DNA of 60,836 nucleotides from Bacteroidaceae bacterium (GTDB lineage Bacteria > Bacteroidota > Bacteroidia > Bacteroidales > Bacteroidaceae). The DNA lies in NCBI GenBank assembly GCA_017509605.1, contig JAFWPH010000029.1:1-60836 (forward strand), given 5' to 3'. This document shows, in pieces, positions 9,372 through 16,950 of the stretch (the first letter of the stretch is position 1; each line of letters begins with the position of its first letter). The notes below the pieces were generated by a model. It was not told where the DNA came from. It saw only the letters and a program-made list of their open reading frames with translations, and did not search any database. A program made the translations under genes and the position numbers.

Positions 9372-9891
9372 AGACATTTACCTTGCAGGAGGCTGTTTCT
9401 GGGGGACAGAACATTATTTCAAGCAGATAGAAGGTGTGGTAGATACGGAAGTGGGATTCGCCAACGGACATACACAGAACCCGACGTATAAGGAGGTATA
9501 TACTGACACGACAGGCTTTGCCGAGACGGTTCATGTCAGATACAACCCCAGTGTGGTGGGCCTCGAATTCCTCTTGTGTATGTTCTTTAAGGCCATAGAT
9601 CCAACAAGTCTGAACAAACAAGGTCATGATGAAGGTACTCGCTATCGAACTGGCATTTATTATACGGATCCTGAGGATTTGCCCATTATTGAGACGGTTT
9701 TTGCCGAGGAGCAGAAGAAATGGCAGCAACCTTTGGCCGTTGAGAAACTGCCGCTGGAAAACTACTATTCAGCTGAAGAATACCACCAAGACTATCTCGA
9801 CAAGAATCCTGATGGCTACTGCCATCTACCTCTGTCGCTGTTCGAATTCGCCAGAAACGCTTCTGATAAAACAAAAGGATCAACCAGGTGA
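9346..9891 (+). CDS. msrA: Peptide-methionine (S)-S-oxide reductase MsrA
   Basis: 181 residues reducing methionine-S-sulfoxide in proteins, a repair of oxidative damage. AGGCFWGTEHYF holds the catalytic Cys in the GCFWG motif, followed by EVGFANGHTQNPTYKEV and HVRYNP, which are diagnostic. There is no signal peptide, so it is cytoplasmic, and no MsrB domain is fused, making it a stand-alone MsrA. The start is fixed by the position of the first conserved strand. A hairpin at 10083-10125 is the nearest downstream terminator. Confidence 0.97.
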   Translation: MQIEQTLVKDIYLAGGCFWGTEHYFKQIEGVVDTEVGFANGHTQNPTYKEVYTDTTGFAETVHVRYNPSVVGLEFLLCMFFKAIDPTSLNKQGHDEGTRYRTGIYYTDPEDLPIIETVFAEEQKKWQQPLAVEKLPLENYYSAEEYHQDYLDKNPDGYCHLPLSLFEFARNASDKTKGSTR

Positions 9892-10082
9892 TGAGGAAGA
9901 ATGACGCCTCAAAGGCGCGGTGAACAATGGTGTATAGGATATAGGCAAACAACATCCATCAACAAACTGCTTGGCGAGGAGACGACAGTGTCCAAAGCCT
10001 TCCATGCATATATGGATTATAGTGGTGAACTTTCAGTTCTGGATATCTCTATGTTGATTAATATAATCCTCTGCTACACAAG

Positions 10083-10125
10083 AAATGCTTGCTAATCATT
10101 GATTTACAATTGTTTAGCAAGCATT
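10083..10125. terminator. Hairpin terminator after msrA / after tRNA-Arg
   Basis: AAATGCTTGCTAA (10083-10095) pairs with 10113-10125 in a 13-bp stem. It lies between msrA and the convergent tRNA-Arg and could end both. Confidence 0.7.
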
Positions 10126-10140
10126 TGGTTATTTATTTTG

Positions 10141-10214
10141 TGATCCGGTTGGGATTCGAACCCAAGACCCACAGCTTAGAAGGCTGTTGCTCTATCCAGC
10201 TGAGCTACCGGACC
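10141..10214 (-). tRNA. tRNA-Arg (anticodon TCT)
   Basis: Read on the minus strand, GGTCCGG opens the acceptor stem and CCGGATC plus discriminator A closes it. The D-arm is AGCTCAGCTGGATAGAGC, the anticodon loop CTTCTAA gives TCT, and the T-arm contains GGTTCGAATCC. It is 74 bases and the 3' CCA is not encoded. Confidence 0.96.
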
Positions 10215-10218
10215 GTCA

Positions 10219-10270
10219 GTCACTTCACTGAAACCTAATCGAACGTCATTTCACTGACACCTGTTCAACG
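10219..10270. repeat. Two imperfect 26-base direct repeats in the tRNA-Arg leader
   Basis: 10219-10245 and 10245-10270 share GTCAyTTCACTGAmACCT followed by a similar CGAACG/TCAACG end. They lie between the tRNA-Arg promoter and the mature tRNA, so they would be in the precursor's 5' leader. Confidence 0.5.
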
Positions 10271-10349
10271 CTCGTTGAAATTTGGACGCAAAATGGTTGT
10301 GATAATAGTTGTTAATCAGTTTCTAATGACGCTTTTATTTTTGCGACTG

Positions 10350-10380
10350 CAAAGTTACGACTATTTTCTGACTTGACAAA
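10350..10380 (-). promoter_or_regulatory. Promoter of tRNA-Arg
   Basis: On the minus strand TTTG (10377-10380), 19 bases, then TAACTTTG (10350-10357): a full match to the Bacteroidetes housekeeping promoter. Transcription would start about 130 bases before the tRNA. Confidence 0.8.
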
Positions 10381-10558
10381 ATCTGAGGCCACATTTTTAA
10401 TCAGTGTCTTGCCGCCACCAGGGTAATGGTGATGTATCGCTGAGGTCTTACGATAGTTTGCGTAGTTTATATGGATGTCAGTCATGATGCATCATCTATT
10501 GAATTTGAGTTGAAATGGCCGAATTAGATGTCATGATATTAAAATAACAGAAAAATAA
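10381..10558. other. Gene-free spacer
   Basis: AT-rich DNA between the tRNA-Arg promoter and the promoter of the 68-residue peptide gene. No open frame, repeat or RNA gene recognised. Confidence 0.4.
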
Positions 10559-10590
10559 TTTGGACGAGAAGACAAAAGTTCCTAAATTTG
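10559..10590 (+). promoter_or_regulatory. Promoter of the 68-residue peptide gene
   Basis: TTTG (10559-10562), 20 bases, TAAATTTG (10583-10590): a full consensus match. It leaves a leader of about 160 bases before the ATG at 10756, long for this group and possibly regulatory. Confidence 0.75.
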
Positions 10591-10755
10591 CATTTTGAAA
10601 GGCATGATGGAAACGCCGCTGAAATGTGGTTAGATCAATATTGAGTTGTTGTATTGCCTTTTGACAATGGATGACAGTTGTCCAAAACAAAGAATTGAAT
10701 GTAACGCTTTTGCAGCATTAATCTCAGATAATAATAATATAAAAAATAAGGGAAA

Positions 10756-10962
10756 ATGAATAAGAAGAATTATTTTGCACCTTGCATCCAAGAGATGCGT
10801 CTCGCTATGACAGCAGCTATTTGTGATACTTCACCGGTTACAAATGTTGATGGTGGTGGCACTGGCATCGGTGGAACTCCTCATCCAGGCGATGGTTCTG
10901 GTGGTTCTAAACCTCGCAGCAACGACCGTGGTAACGACGCTGAATGGGGCAACCTCTGGTGA
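10756..10962 (+). CDS. Small Gly-rich peptide of unknown function (68 aa)
   Basis: 68 residues beginning MNKKNYFAPCIQEMRL. It resembles small Bacteroidales proteins with an N-terminal 'K.Y.AP.I.E' motif and a C-terminal acidic/aromatic end (here NDAEWGNLW). The middle is a flexible Gly/Pro/Ser stretch, with one Cys in each of the first two segments. It has its own consensus promoter and a strong bidirectional terminator, so it is a separate, probably well-expressed unit. Its job is unknown; a secreted or processed peptide is possible but there is no classical signal sequence. Confidence 0.65.
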   Translation: MNKKNYFAPCIQEMRLAMTAAICDTSPVTNVDGGGTGIGGTPHPGDGSGGSKPRSNDRGNDAEWGNLW

Positions 10963-10988
10963 TACCCTTTGATGCAGTTGTGCACTAT

Positions 10989-11036
10989 CGAAAACGACAG
11001 CCACTCTCATGCCGATGAGAGTGGCTGTCGTTTTCG
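10989..11036. terminator. Perfect 22-bp bidirectional terminator
   Basis: 10989-11010 and 11015-11036 are perfectly complementary around a GCCG tetraloop. AAAA and TTTT at the outer ends make it usable from both sides, for the peptide gene and for the convergent RDD gene. Confidence 0.85.
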
Positions 11037-11075
11037 TTAGTTGAGGATGTCGCAGGCTGGCTGTGTACCCCGCTT

Positions 11076-11798
11076 TTATATCTCCGCTTCGAGGGCGTAG
11101 TACTGGTAATCCTGGAGTATGGTGTTGAGGAAAGCCTCGTCGGTCTGTGCCACCTCCTTGATGGCGAACGAATCGCGTATTTTCCCTGCCAGTTCGTTGA
11201 TGCGTGTTGGGCGTGACTCGTCCTTGAGTGCCAGCACACGGCTGATGAGTTCCGATTGGGCCATGGTGAGTTCGTCGGCCTGGGGATAAGTGGGTTTGTA
11301 GTCCTTGGTGAGGTAGTCGTACTCGTTGAGGTTGATCCTGAAGCTCCTGTATTTTCCTTCCTTCACGACCATGGTTCCCGCGGCGAGGTCGCCGATGCGC
11401 TGGTTGCGTTTGGTGATAGCCACGAACAGTACACCCAAGTAGCAGATTATGGGGCCGTCGACGATGATGAGCAGCCACCTGAGCAAGTATGATCCAATGC
11501 TCGGTGTGGAGCCATCGGCCATCACTACCCGTGTCCTCATGACCATCTTTCCCAGCGTTCGTCCTCCGTTGAGCACCTCCATGTATAGTGGATAGAAAAG
11601 TACCGGTGCGACCCATAAGAACATCTCCATGACGCTGTCGAGACTCAAGTATAATCGTGAGAAGAGTTCAATCACTCCGACAGCATAGCAAAAGCACACG
11701 GCATAGTCGATCAGCACCGCGAAGATGCGGTCGGCGAGGCTTGCCGGTGTCTGCTCGATGCGCACGAAACCACCTGTGACGATAGTAGAGTTGGCCAT
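11076..11798 (-). CDS. RDD-family membrane protein
   Basis: 240 residues. PASLADRIFAVLIDYAVCF at residues ~16-34 contains the Arg-Asp-Asp-type RDD signature in the first helix, followed by two more hydrophobic helices and LGKMVMRTRVV, the usual RDD loop. The C-terminal ~100 residues are soluble. RDD proteins are membrane proteins of poorly known function, some linked to ion transport. It is divergent from the spoIIM-DUF58 group and shares an interlocked promoter region with it. The same set of families commonly clusters in Bacteroidetes. Confidence 0.88.
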   Translation of the reverse strand: MANSTIVTGGFVRIEQTPASLADRIFAVLIDYAVCFCYAVGVIELFSRLYLSLDSVMEMFLWVAPVLFYPLYMEVLNGGRTLGKMVMRTRVVMADGSTPSIGSYLLRWLLIIVDGPIICYLGVLFVAITKRNQRIGDLAAGTMVVKEGKYRSFRINLNEYDYLTKDYKPTYPQADELTMAQSELISRVLALKDESRPTRINELAGKIRDSFAIKEVAQTDEAFLNTILQDYQYYALEAEI

Positions 11799-11852
11799 AA
11801 ACGGATTTGGATGGTACTTAATGCTGTGATGACATTCTTTTTCACTAATTCT

Positions 11853-11884
11853 TTTGCAAAATTAAACGATATTGAGTAAGTTTG
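11853..11884 (+). promoter_or_regulatory. Promoter of the spoIIM-like operon
   Basis: TTTG (11853-11856), 20 bases, TAAGTTTG (11877-11884), with the start expected near 11891. It is fully interleaved with the leftward RDD promoter. Confidence 0.8.
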
Positions 11885-11888
11885 CAAA
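11857..11888 (-). promoter_or_regulatory. Promoter of the RDD gene
   Basis: On the minus strand TTTG (11885-11888), 20 bases, TAATTTTG (11857-11864). Each box abuts a box of the opposite promoter, so polymerase can hardly bind both at once. Confidence 0.8.
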
Positions 11889-11957
11889 ATATTTCGGTGA
11901 AAAAGCGCCAAATAGCGACAGATTGCGCATGAAGCAACGTAAGGGAAAAGATTGAGC

Positions 11958-12947
11958 ATGAAAGAGATTGTCTTCATCAGAAAGAATATCGACAAATGGA
12001 AGGAGATAGAGAAGTCGGCCGACAACCCCGAAAACATCAGTCCCGACGAGATGGCCAGCAACTATACAGAGTTGGTGGCCGACCTTTCGTTTGCTCAGAC
12101 CCATTATCCCGACTCCAAGATCACCCAATACCTGAATGTGCTCGCCTCGTCGGTCCACAACAACATCTACCGCAACAAACGTGAGAAGTGGTCGCGCATC
12201 AAGACCTTCTTCACTGAGGAGATGCCGCGGACGTTGTACGAATCCAGGCCCGAGTTGCTTACTTCTTTCATCATCTTCGCCGTCAGTGTGGCCATCGGAG
12301 TCATTTCCACCATCGGCAATCCCGAATTCCCTCGCGCCATTCTTGGCGACTACTATGTGGACATGACATTGCGGAACATCGAGAATGGCGTGCCCATGGA
12401 TGTCTATAACTCACAAGAGGAGTCCTCCATGTTTGTGGCCATTGGCTTCAACAACCTCTGGGTCGATATCCTCACCTTTGTCATGGGCTTTTTCACCGCA
12501 TTAGGCACCGGACTTATCATCTTCGTCAACGGTGTGATGGTGGGATGTTTCACCACCTTTTTCGCTCAGCACAGCCTGTTCTGGGAATCCTCGCTCTCCA
12601 TCTGGCTCCACGGCACCCTCGAGATGTCGGCCATGGTGGTGGTGGGAGCCGCCGGCATTATCCTCGGTAACGGATGGTTGTTCCCCGGCACCTACTCCCG
12701 TGCGCGTTCCTTCCGCATGGCCGCCAAGCGGGGACTGAAGATCATTATCTGCATCTTCCCTGTGACCCTTGTCGCCGCCTACATCGAAAGTTTCATCACC
12801 CGTCATGTCGAGATTCTCGACATGTTGCGTGGTCTTTTCATCCTGGCTTGCGCCGCCTTCATCATCTGGTACTTCATTATCTATCCCTGGATGAAATGCG
12901 GGAGAAAGAAAAAAGAGGAAGAAGCGTTCAATGTAGATGAAACATAA
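11958..12947 (+). CDS. SpoIIM-like (stage II sporulation protein M family) membrane protein
   Basis: About 329 residues from ATG 11958 (MKEIVFIRKNIDKWKEIE); a TTG two codons earlier is less likely. The N-terminal ~110 residues are soluble and helical. After that come several membrane helices with the family pattern LLTSFIIFAVSVAIGV, GFFTALGTGLIIFVNGVMVG and a conserved HGTLEMSAMVVVGAAG. The SpoIIM/DUF95 family takes part in engulfment in spore-formers, but this lineage does not sporulate, so the role here is unknown. It is the first gene of the rightward operon with DUF4129, DUF4350, MoxR and DUF58 genes. Confidence 0.85.
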   Translation: MKEIVFIRKNIDKWKEIEKSADNPENISPDEMASNYTELVADLSFAQTHYPDSKITQYLNVLASSVHNNIYRNKREKWSRIKTFFTEEMPRTLYESRPELLTSFIIFAVSVAIGVISTIGNPEFPRAILGDYYVDMTLRNIENGVPMDVYNSQEESSMFVAIGFNNLWVDILTFVMGFFTALGTGLIIFVNGVMVGCFTTFFAQHSLFWESSLSIWLHGTLEMSAMVVVGAAGIILGNGWLFPGTYSRARSFRMAAKRGLKIIICIFPVTLVAAYIESFITRHVEILDMLRGLFILACAAFIIWYFIIYPWMKCGRKKKEEEAFNVDET

Positions 12948-13053
12948 ATTTGATGTACACTAAAAATAAATTTTACGTAAGCTAAACCATTTTTATCACT
13001 ACAACAAACAAAGGATTCTTTCAGAGAAAATCAAGTAAAAACGTACTCACATC

Positions 13054-14010
13054 ATGGGAAAGATACAATTCTACAAACAGCGCACCTTCAGTGAGGTCGT
13101 CACCACCACCTTTGACTTCATCCGTGAGAACTGGCGCCCCATTCTCACCTACATGGTATATATCCTCCTGCCGTTTAGTTTGGTGCAGGCTCTCATCAAC
13201 AACGAGTTTTACAAGGTCTCCGGCTTCACAGGCTTTGCTCAAGCCGCATCATACGGATACGAGACGAACGAGGTAAGCGTCATCATTTATGCCTTAGCCA
13301 TGTTTTTGTTCAATATCGTGGGCATGCTGTTGTATTACAGTCTGGTCTTCACGCTTATAGAACTATACAATCGTCGCGTGGATGGTCTTTCTGGCATTGG
13401 CTGGAGCGATATACGTCCCATTTTGTGGCCTTTTTTCCGTAAGGCTCTCGCAATTTCTCTTGTTATTTCCCTTGGAATTTTCATCATAGGTCTGGTCACG
13501 GCGTTGTTTGTCGTGGTATCACCTTGGACCTTGGTCGCCACCATTCCCGCTATCATCGCAGTGCTTATTCCTCTGACCTTCGCTTATCCAGGCTACCTCT
13601 ACACCAAGGACAAGTTACTGGGTTCGCTATCTCATTCATTCGCGCTGGGATGGCGGTGCTGGCTCAGCATCTTCGGTGTCTCCCTGCTGACAGGTCTGCT
13701 TTCGGGCGTGTTGCAGACTATCACCTCCATGCCTTTCCAACTGACCTTCTTGTTTAACGCCATCACAGCCTCGAACGGTAGCAGTGAGAGCATGTCGCCT
13801 ATGATGTCGTTCCTCTTCTACCTTTTCGGTGTCCTGCAGACCTTCGGGGCTTATATCGCCTCCACCATCATCCCTTTGTCTGTGTCCTACCTCTATGCCC
13901 ATGCCAAGGAGAAATACGACGGTGTGACTGTGGAGTCGGACATAGAGAACTTCGACCGCCTCGGCGAGCGCGAGCAGAACAAGGAACAACAGGGAGACCT
14001 CTTCATCTAA
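13054..14010 (+). CDS. Polytopic membrane protein of unknown function
   Basis: 318 residues with about six hydrophobic helices (ILTYMVYILLPFSLVQALI, VIIYALAMFLFNIVGMLLYYSLVF, and others) and an acidic, charged cytoplasmic end (DRLGEREQNKEQQGD). No enzymatic motif is visible. It lies between the spoIIM-like and DUF4129 genes, 18 bases before the latter, and this position is typical of the cluster in Bacteroidetes. It probably belongs to the same membrane assembly. Confidence 0.75.
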   Translation: MGKIQFYKQRTFSEVVTTTFDFIRENWRPILTYMVYILLPFSLVQALINNEFYKVSGFTGFAQAASYGYETNEVSVIIYALAMFLFNIVGMLLYYSLVFTLIELYNRRVDGLSGIGWSDIRPILWPFFRKALAISLVISLGIFIIGLVTALFVVVSPWTLVATIPAIIAVLIPLTFAYPGYLYTKDKLLGSLSHSFALGWRCWLSIFGVSLLTGLLSGVLQTITSMPFQLTFLFNAITASNGSSESMSPMMSFLFYLFGVLQTFGAYIASTIIPLSVSYLYAHAKEKYDGVTVESDIENFDRLGEREQNKEQQGDLFI

Positions 14011-14028
14011 CCATCTACAACCCCTAAT

Positions 14029-14646
14029 ATGCCACAAACCGACACCCTGAGACTCGACACCTTGCTGACTGCGCAATGGAGGGCTGATTCCGACTACAAC
14101 TACGACCGTGAGTTGTTGCATCAGGACCAGGACCTCTTCTCACGCCTCATGCGTAGTATCGAGGAATTCCTCAGGTCGCTCGACAAGGGAACAGCCGACA
14201 TCCAGACCTGGATCTACATTATCTGCGCCTTCATCATCCTGGGGCTTGTGGTGTGGTTCCTCATCAAGAACAAGGGGGCGTTGTTCTTCTCCGACCAGCG
14301 CACTGGTGACGGCTACAGCATCGAGGAGGACAATATCTACGGTGTCGATTTCGATGCCGTCAGGAAGAAGGCGTTGGCAAAAGGCAACTACAGGGAGGCC
14401 ATCCGCATGACCTACCTGCAGGCTCTCAAGCACTTGAGCGACAACAACCTCATCAACTGGCAAATCTACAAGACCCCCACGCAATACGCTAAAGAGTTCA
14501 CCAACAGTTATTTCGCTGATCTGACACGAGTGTTTCTTCGGGTAAGATACGGCAATTTCGAGGCCACAGCTGCAGATTGTGACGAATGTGAGCGTTGGCG
14601 CGGCGACATCATGAACATCAGGAAGGAGGTGGGTGATGAAGGGTAG
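14029..14646 (+). CDS. DUF4129-domain membrane protein
   Basis: 205 residues with one central membrane helix (WIYIICAFIILGLVVWFLI, residues ~62-80) followed by a DUF4129 domain. Typical elements are EDNIYGVDFDAVRKKALAKGNYREAIRMTYLQALKHLSD and WQIYKTPTQYAKEF. DUF4129 often accompanies MoxR and transglutaminase-like proteins. The stop overlaps the start of the next gene by 11 bases, so the two are translationally coupled. Confidence 0.85.
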   Translation: MPQTDTLRLDTLLTAQWRADSDYNYDRELLHQDQDLFSRLMRSIEEFLRSLDKGTADIQTWIYIICAFIILGLVVWFLIKNKGALFFSDQRTGDGYSIEEDNIYGVDFDAVRKKALAKGNYREAIRMTYLQALKHLSDNNLINWQIYKTPTQYAKEFTNSYFADLTRVFLRVRYGNFEATAADCDECERWRGDIMNIRKEVGDEG

Positions 14647-15949
14647 GACAGGATTCATATTGTTTATTGCCGTTTTCCTCCTGTTGATTTACTGGGTGGA
14701 GGTGAGCAAACCTAAGAGTTTCGACTGGAGGGTTACCTACAAGCCTGAAAGCGGTGAGCCTTTCGGTTGCAAGCTCTTCGACGAGATGATGAGCAAGACC
14801 ATGCCCAAGGGTTACAAGGTGACCAGCAGGGACTTGCAGTCGCTCGCCTTGGACTCCACGGAGATGGGAAACAACAACATCCTCTTGCTGTCGGAGGACA
14901 ATGCTCTCCACAGCACTTTCAGCGAGCGGCTTGATGCCATTTACACGTTGCTCCGCGCGGGTTGCAACGTGATGGTCGCTCAAGATAATTTCGCGTCACT
15001 TACCGAGGAACTCGATATTGACAGAAGCGACTGGATGTGGAAAGACTTCACCAACTTCGCACGGAAGGGCAACATCTTCATTCATGATACCCTGATATGG
15101 AAGGCTCCTACGACTGGATACCCGACAAGGACCTATACGTTGCATCAGTTGCTCTCGGGCAACACCATGGTTGTCAGCTCCGACAAATGGCAGAAGCTCA
15201 TCTACAAACGTGAGGGTGTGTTACCTTATGGTTATGATGTCGAGGACGACCCGGATGATGACGATGAAGAGGATATGACGAGGGTTGAAAGGGAGGACAG
15301 CGTGGTCTTCATGCGCCGGAAGATAGGGAATGGCTACCTCTACCTTCTCACGGCTCCCGAATTGCTGAGCAACTACAGCATTACTCACGACCACACAGCG
15401 AATCTGGCGCTCCGGATCATGAACGAACTGAGCGACAAGCCCACCATCAAGACCACAGCCTACCTGCCAAAGGAAACGGGCGTGGACGGAACCATCTCCA
15501 GCCTGTCGTACATCGCGAGTAAATCGCCTTTGTTGTTGGCCTACAGGCTGTCGCTGCTCGCCATACTCCTGTTCTTCATTTTTAACGCCAAGCGTCGTCA
15601 GAGAATTATACCTGTGGTGCCCGAGCCCGTCAACCACCAGTTGGAGTATGTCAAGCAGATAGGCACGCTCTACTACCAGAAGGGCGACCACGCCGACATG
15701 GTGCTGAAGAAGTTCAAGTACCTCAAAGAGCGTCTTCGCAGGGAAGTGCAGATCGACATCAGCGAGCCTTCGGGGGACGAGGAGTCACTGCCGCAGTTGT
15801 CGGCCTTGACGGGCTACAGCCAACATCACCTGAAGACGGTCATCAGTTGGCTCAGGGTGTTGGAACGGCAGCAGCGCCCTTACCTGACAGTAGAGGAGAT
15901 GACTAAACATATAGACGAAATCAACAACATATACAACAGCATCAACTGA
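14636..15949 (+). CDS. DUF4350-domain membrane protein
   Basis: About 437 residues from the ATG at 14636; the GTG just before it at 14633 is less likely. An N-terminal helix (FILFIAVFLLLIYWV) is followed by the extracytoplasmic DUF4350 domain (FGCKLFDEMMS, ILLLSEDNALHS, LLRAGCNVMVAQDNF). A second helix lies near residue 300 and a cytoplasmic helical tail binds nothing recognisable. Two bases separate it from the MoxR gene. The family is found with MoxR/DUF58 and its function is unknown. Confidence 0.82.
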   Translation: MKGRTGFILFIAVFLLLIYWVEVSKPKSFDWRVTYKPESGEPFGCKLFDEMMSKTMPKGYKVTSRDLQSLALDSTEMGNNNILLLSEDNALHSTFSERLDAIYTLLRAGCNVMVAQDNFASLTEELDIDRSDWMWKDFTNFARKGNIFIHDTLIWKAPTTGYPTRTYTLHQLLSGNTMVVSSDKWQKLIYKREGVLPYGYDVEDDPDDDDEEDMTRVEREDSVVFMRRKIGNGYLYLLTAPELLSNYSITHDHTANLALRIMNELSDKPTIKTTAYLPKETGVDGTISSLSYIASKSPLLLAYRLSLLAILLFFIFNAKRRQRIIPVVPEPVNHQLEYVKQIGTLYYQKGDHADMVLKKFKYLKERLRREVQIDISEPSGDEESLPQLSALTGYSQHHLKTVISWLRVLERQQRPYLTVEEMTKHIDEINNIYNSIN

Positions 15950-15951
15950 TT

Positions 15952-16917
15952 ATGGAACAGACAAGAATCAACCTCGGCGACTTCAGTGCCAAAATGGACG
16001 AGGTGAAGTCGGAAATCAGCCGAGTCATTGTGGGCAACAAGGAGCAGGTGGACCTGTTGCTGACGGCCGTTCTCGCTGGTGGTCACGTACTGCTTGAGGG
16101 TGTGCCAGGCACAGCCAAGACGTTGCTGGCCCGCTTGGTGGCCCGCCTCATCGACGCCAGTTTCAGCCGTGTGCAGTTCACGCCCGACCTCATGCCGAGC
16201 GACGTGTTGGGCACAACTGTGTTCAACATGAAGAGCGGTGAGTTCGATTTCCATCCTGGGCCAGTCTTTGCCGACATCGTGCTCGTGGATGAGGTCAACA
16301 GAGCACCGGCCAAGACTCAGGCCGCTCTCTTCGAGGTGATGGAGGAGCGTCAGGTCACCATCGATGGTGACACCCATCCCATGAGCGACATCTACACCAT
16401 CATCGCCACACAGAACCCCGTGGAGCAGGAGGGCACCTACAAATTGCCCGAGGCCCAGCTCGACCGTTTCCTGATGAAGATAGTTATGGGCTATCCAGAA
16501 GAAAGCGAGGAGGTCCAGATTCTGGAGCGCCACCAGAACAACACCAAGTTGGTCAAGCTTGAGGATGTGAGTCCTGTGGTCAGCAGGTCGGAACTGTTGC
16601 AGCTGCGCGCCATGCTTCAGGATGTGGTGGTCGATGCCTCGCTCATGAAGTTCATTGTGGATATCTGTCAGCAGACACGTAAGAGCCGTGCCGTCTATCT
16701 TGGGGCCTCTCCACGCGCCGCTGTGGCCATGCTTCAGTCGTCGAAGGCATACGCTCTCCTTCAAGGGCGCGATTTCATCACTCCCGACGACGTGAAGTCT
16801 GTGACACCCGCCATCCTTCAGCACCGCCTCATCCTCACCGCTGACGCCGAGATGGAAGGCTACACGCCAGAGAAGGTTGCCCGTAGGTTGCTCGACAAGG
16901 TGGAGGTGCCTAAATAA
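15952..16917 (+). CDS. MoxR-type AAA+ ATPase
   Basis: 321 residues. Walker A is GVPGTAKT (residues ~48-55) and Walker B is VLVDEVNRAP, followed by the MoxR-typical QAALFEVMEERQVTIDG and IIATQNPVEQEGTYKLPEAQLDRF. MoxR ATPases act as chaperones for partner proteins with vWA-like domains; the DUF58 partner is the next gene. It is cytoplasmic. Long frames on the opposite strand here are shadows of this gene. Confidence 0.95.
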   Translation: MEQTRINLGDFSAKMDEVKSEISRVIVGNKEQVDLLLTAVLAGGHVLLEGVPGTAKTLLARLVARLIDASFSRVQFTPDLMPSDVLGTTVFNMKSGEFDFHPGPVFADIVLVDEVNRAPAKTQAALFEVMEERQVTIDGDTHPMSDIYTIIATQNPVEQEGTYKLPEAQLDRFLMKIVMGYPEESEEVQILERHQNNTKLVKLEDVSPVVSRSELLQLRAMLQDVVVDASLMKFIVDICQQTRKSRAVYLGASPRAAVAMLQSSKAYALLQGRDFITPDDVKSVTPAILQHRLILTADAEMEGYTPEKVARRLLDKVEVPK

Positions 16918-16950
16918 CATGCTCACCCCATTGATACGCGTATTATAACA

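Noticed and set aside
9901..10095. 64-codon frame after msrA
   Set aside because: No family pattern, it runs into the hairpin stem, and its composition looks like spacer DNA.
11958..12947. Evidence for sporulation
   Set aside because: SpoIIM-family proteins are widespread in non-spore-formers, and no other sporulation gene is present.
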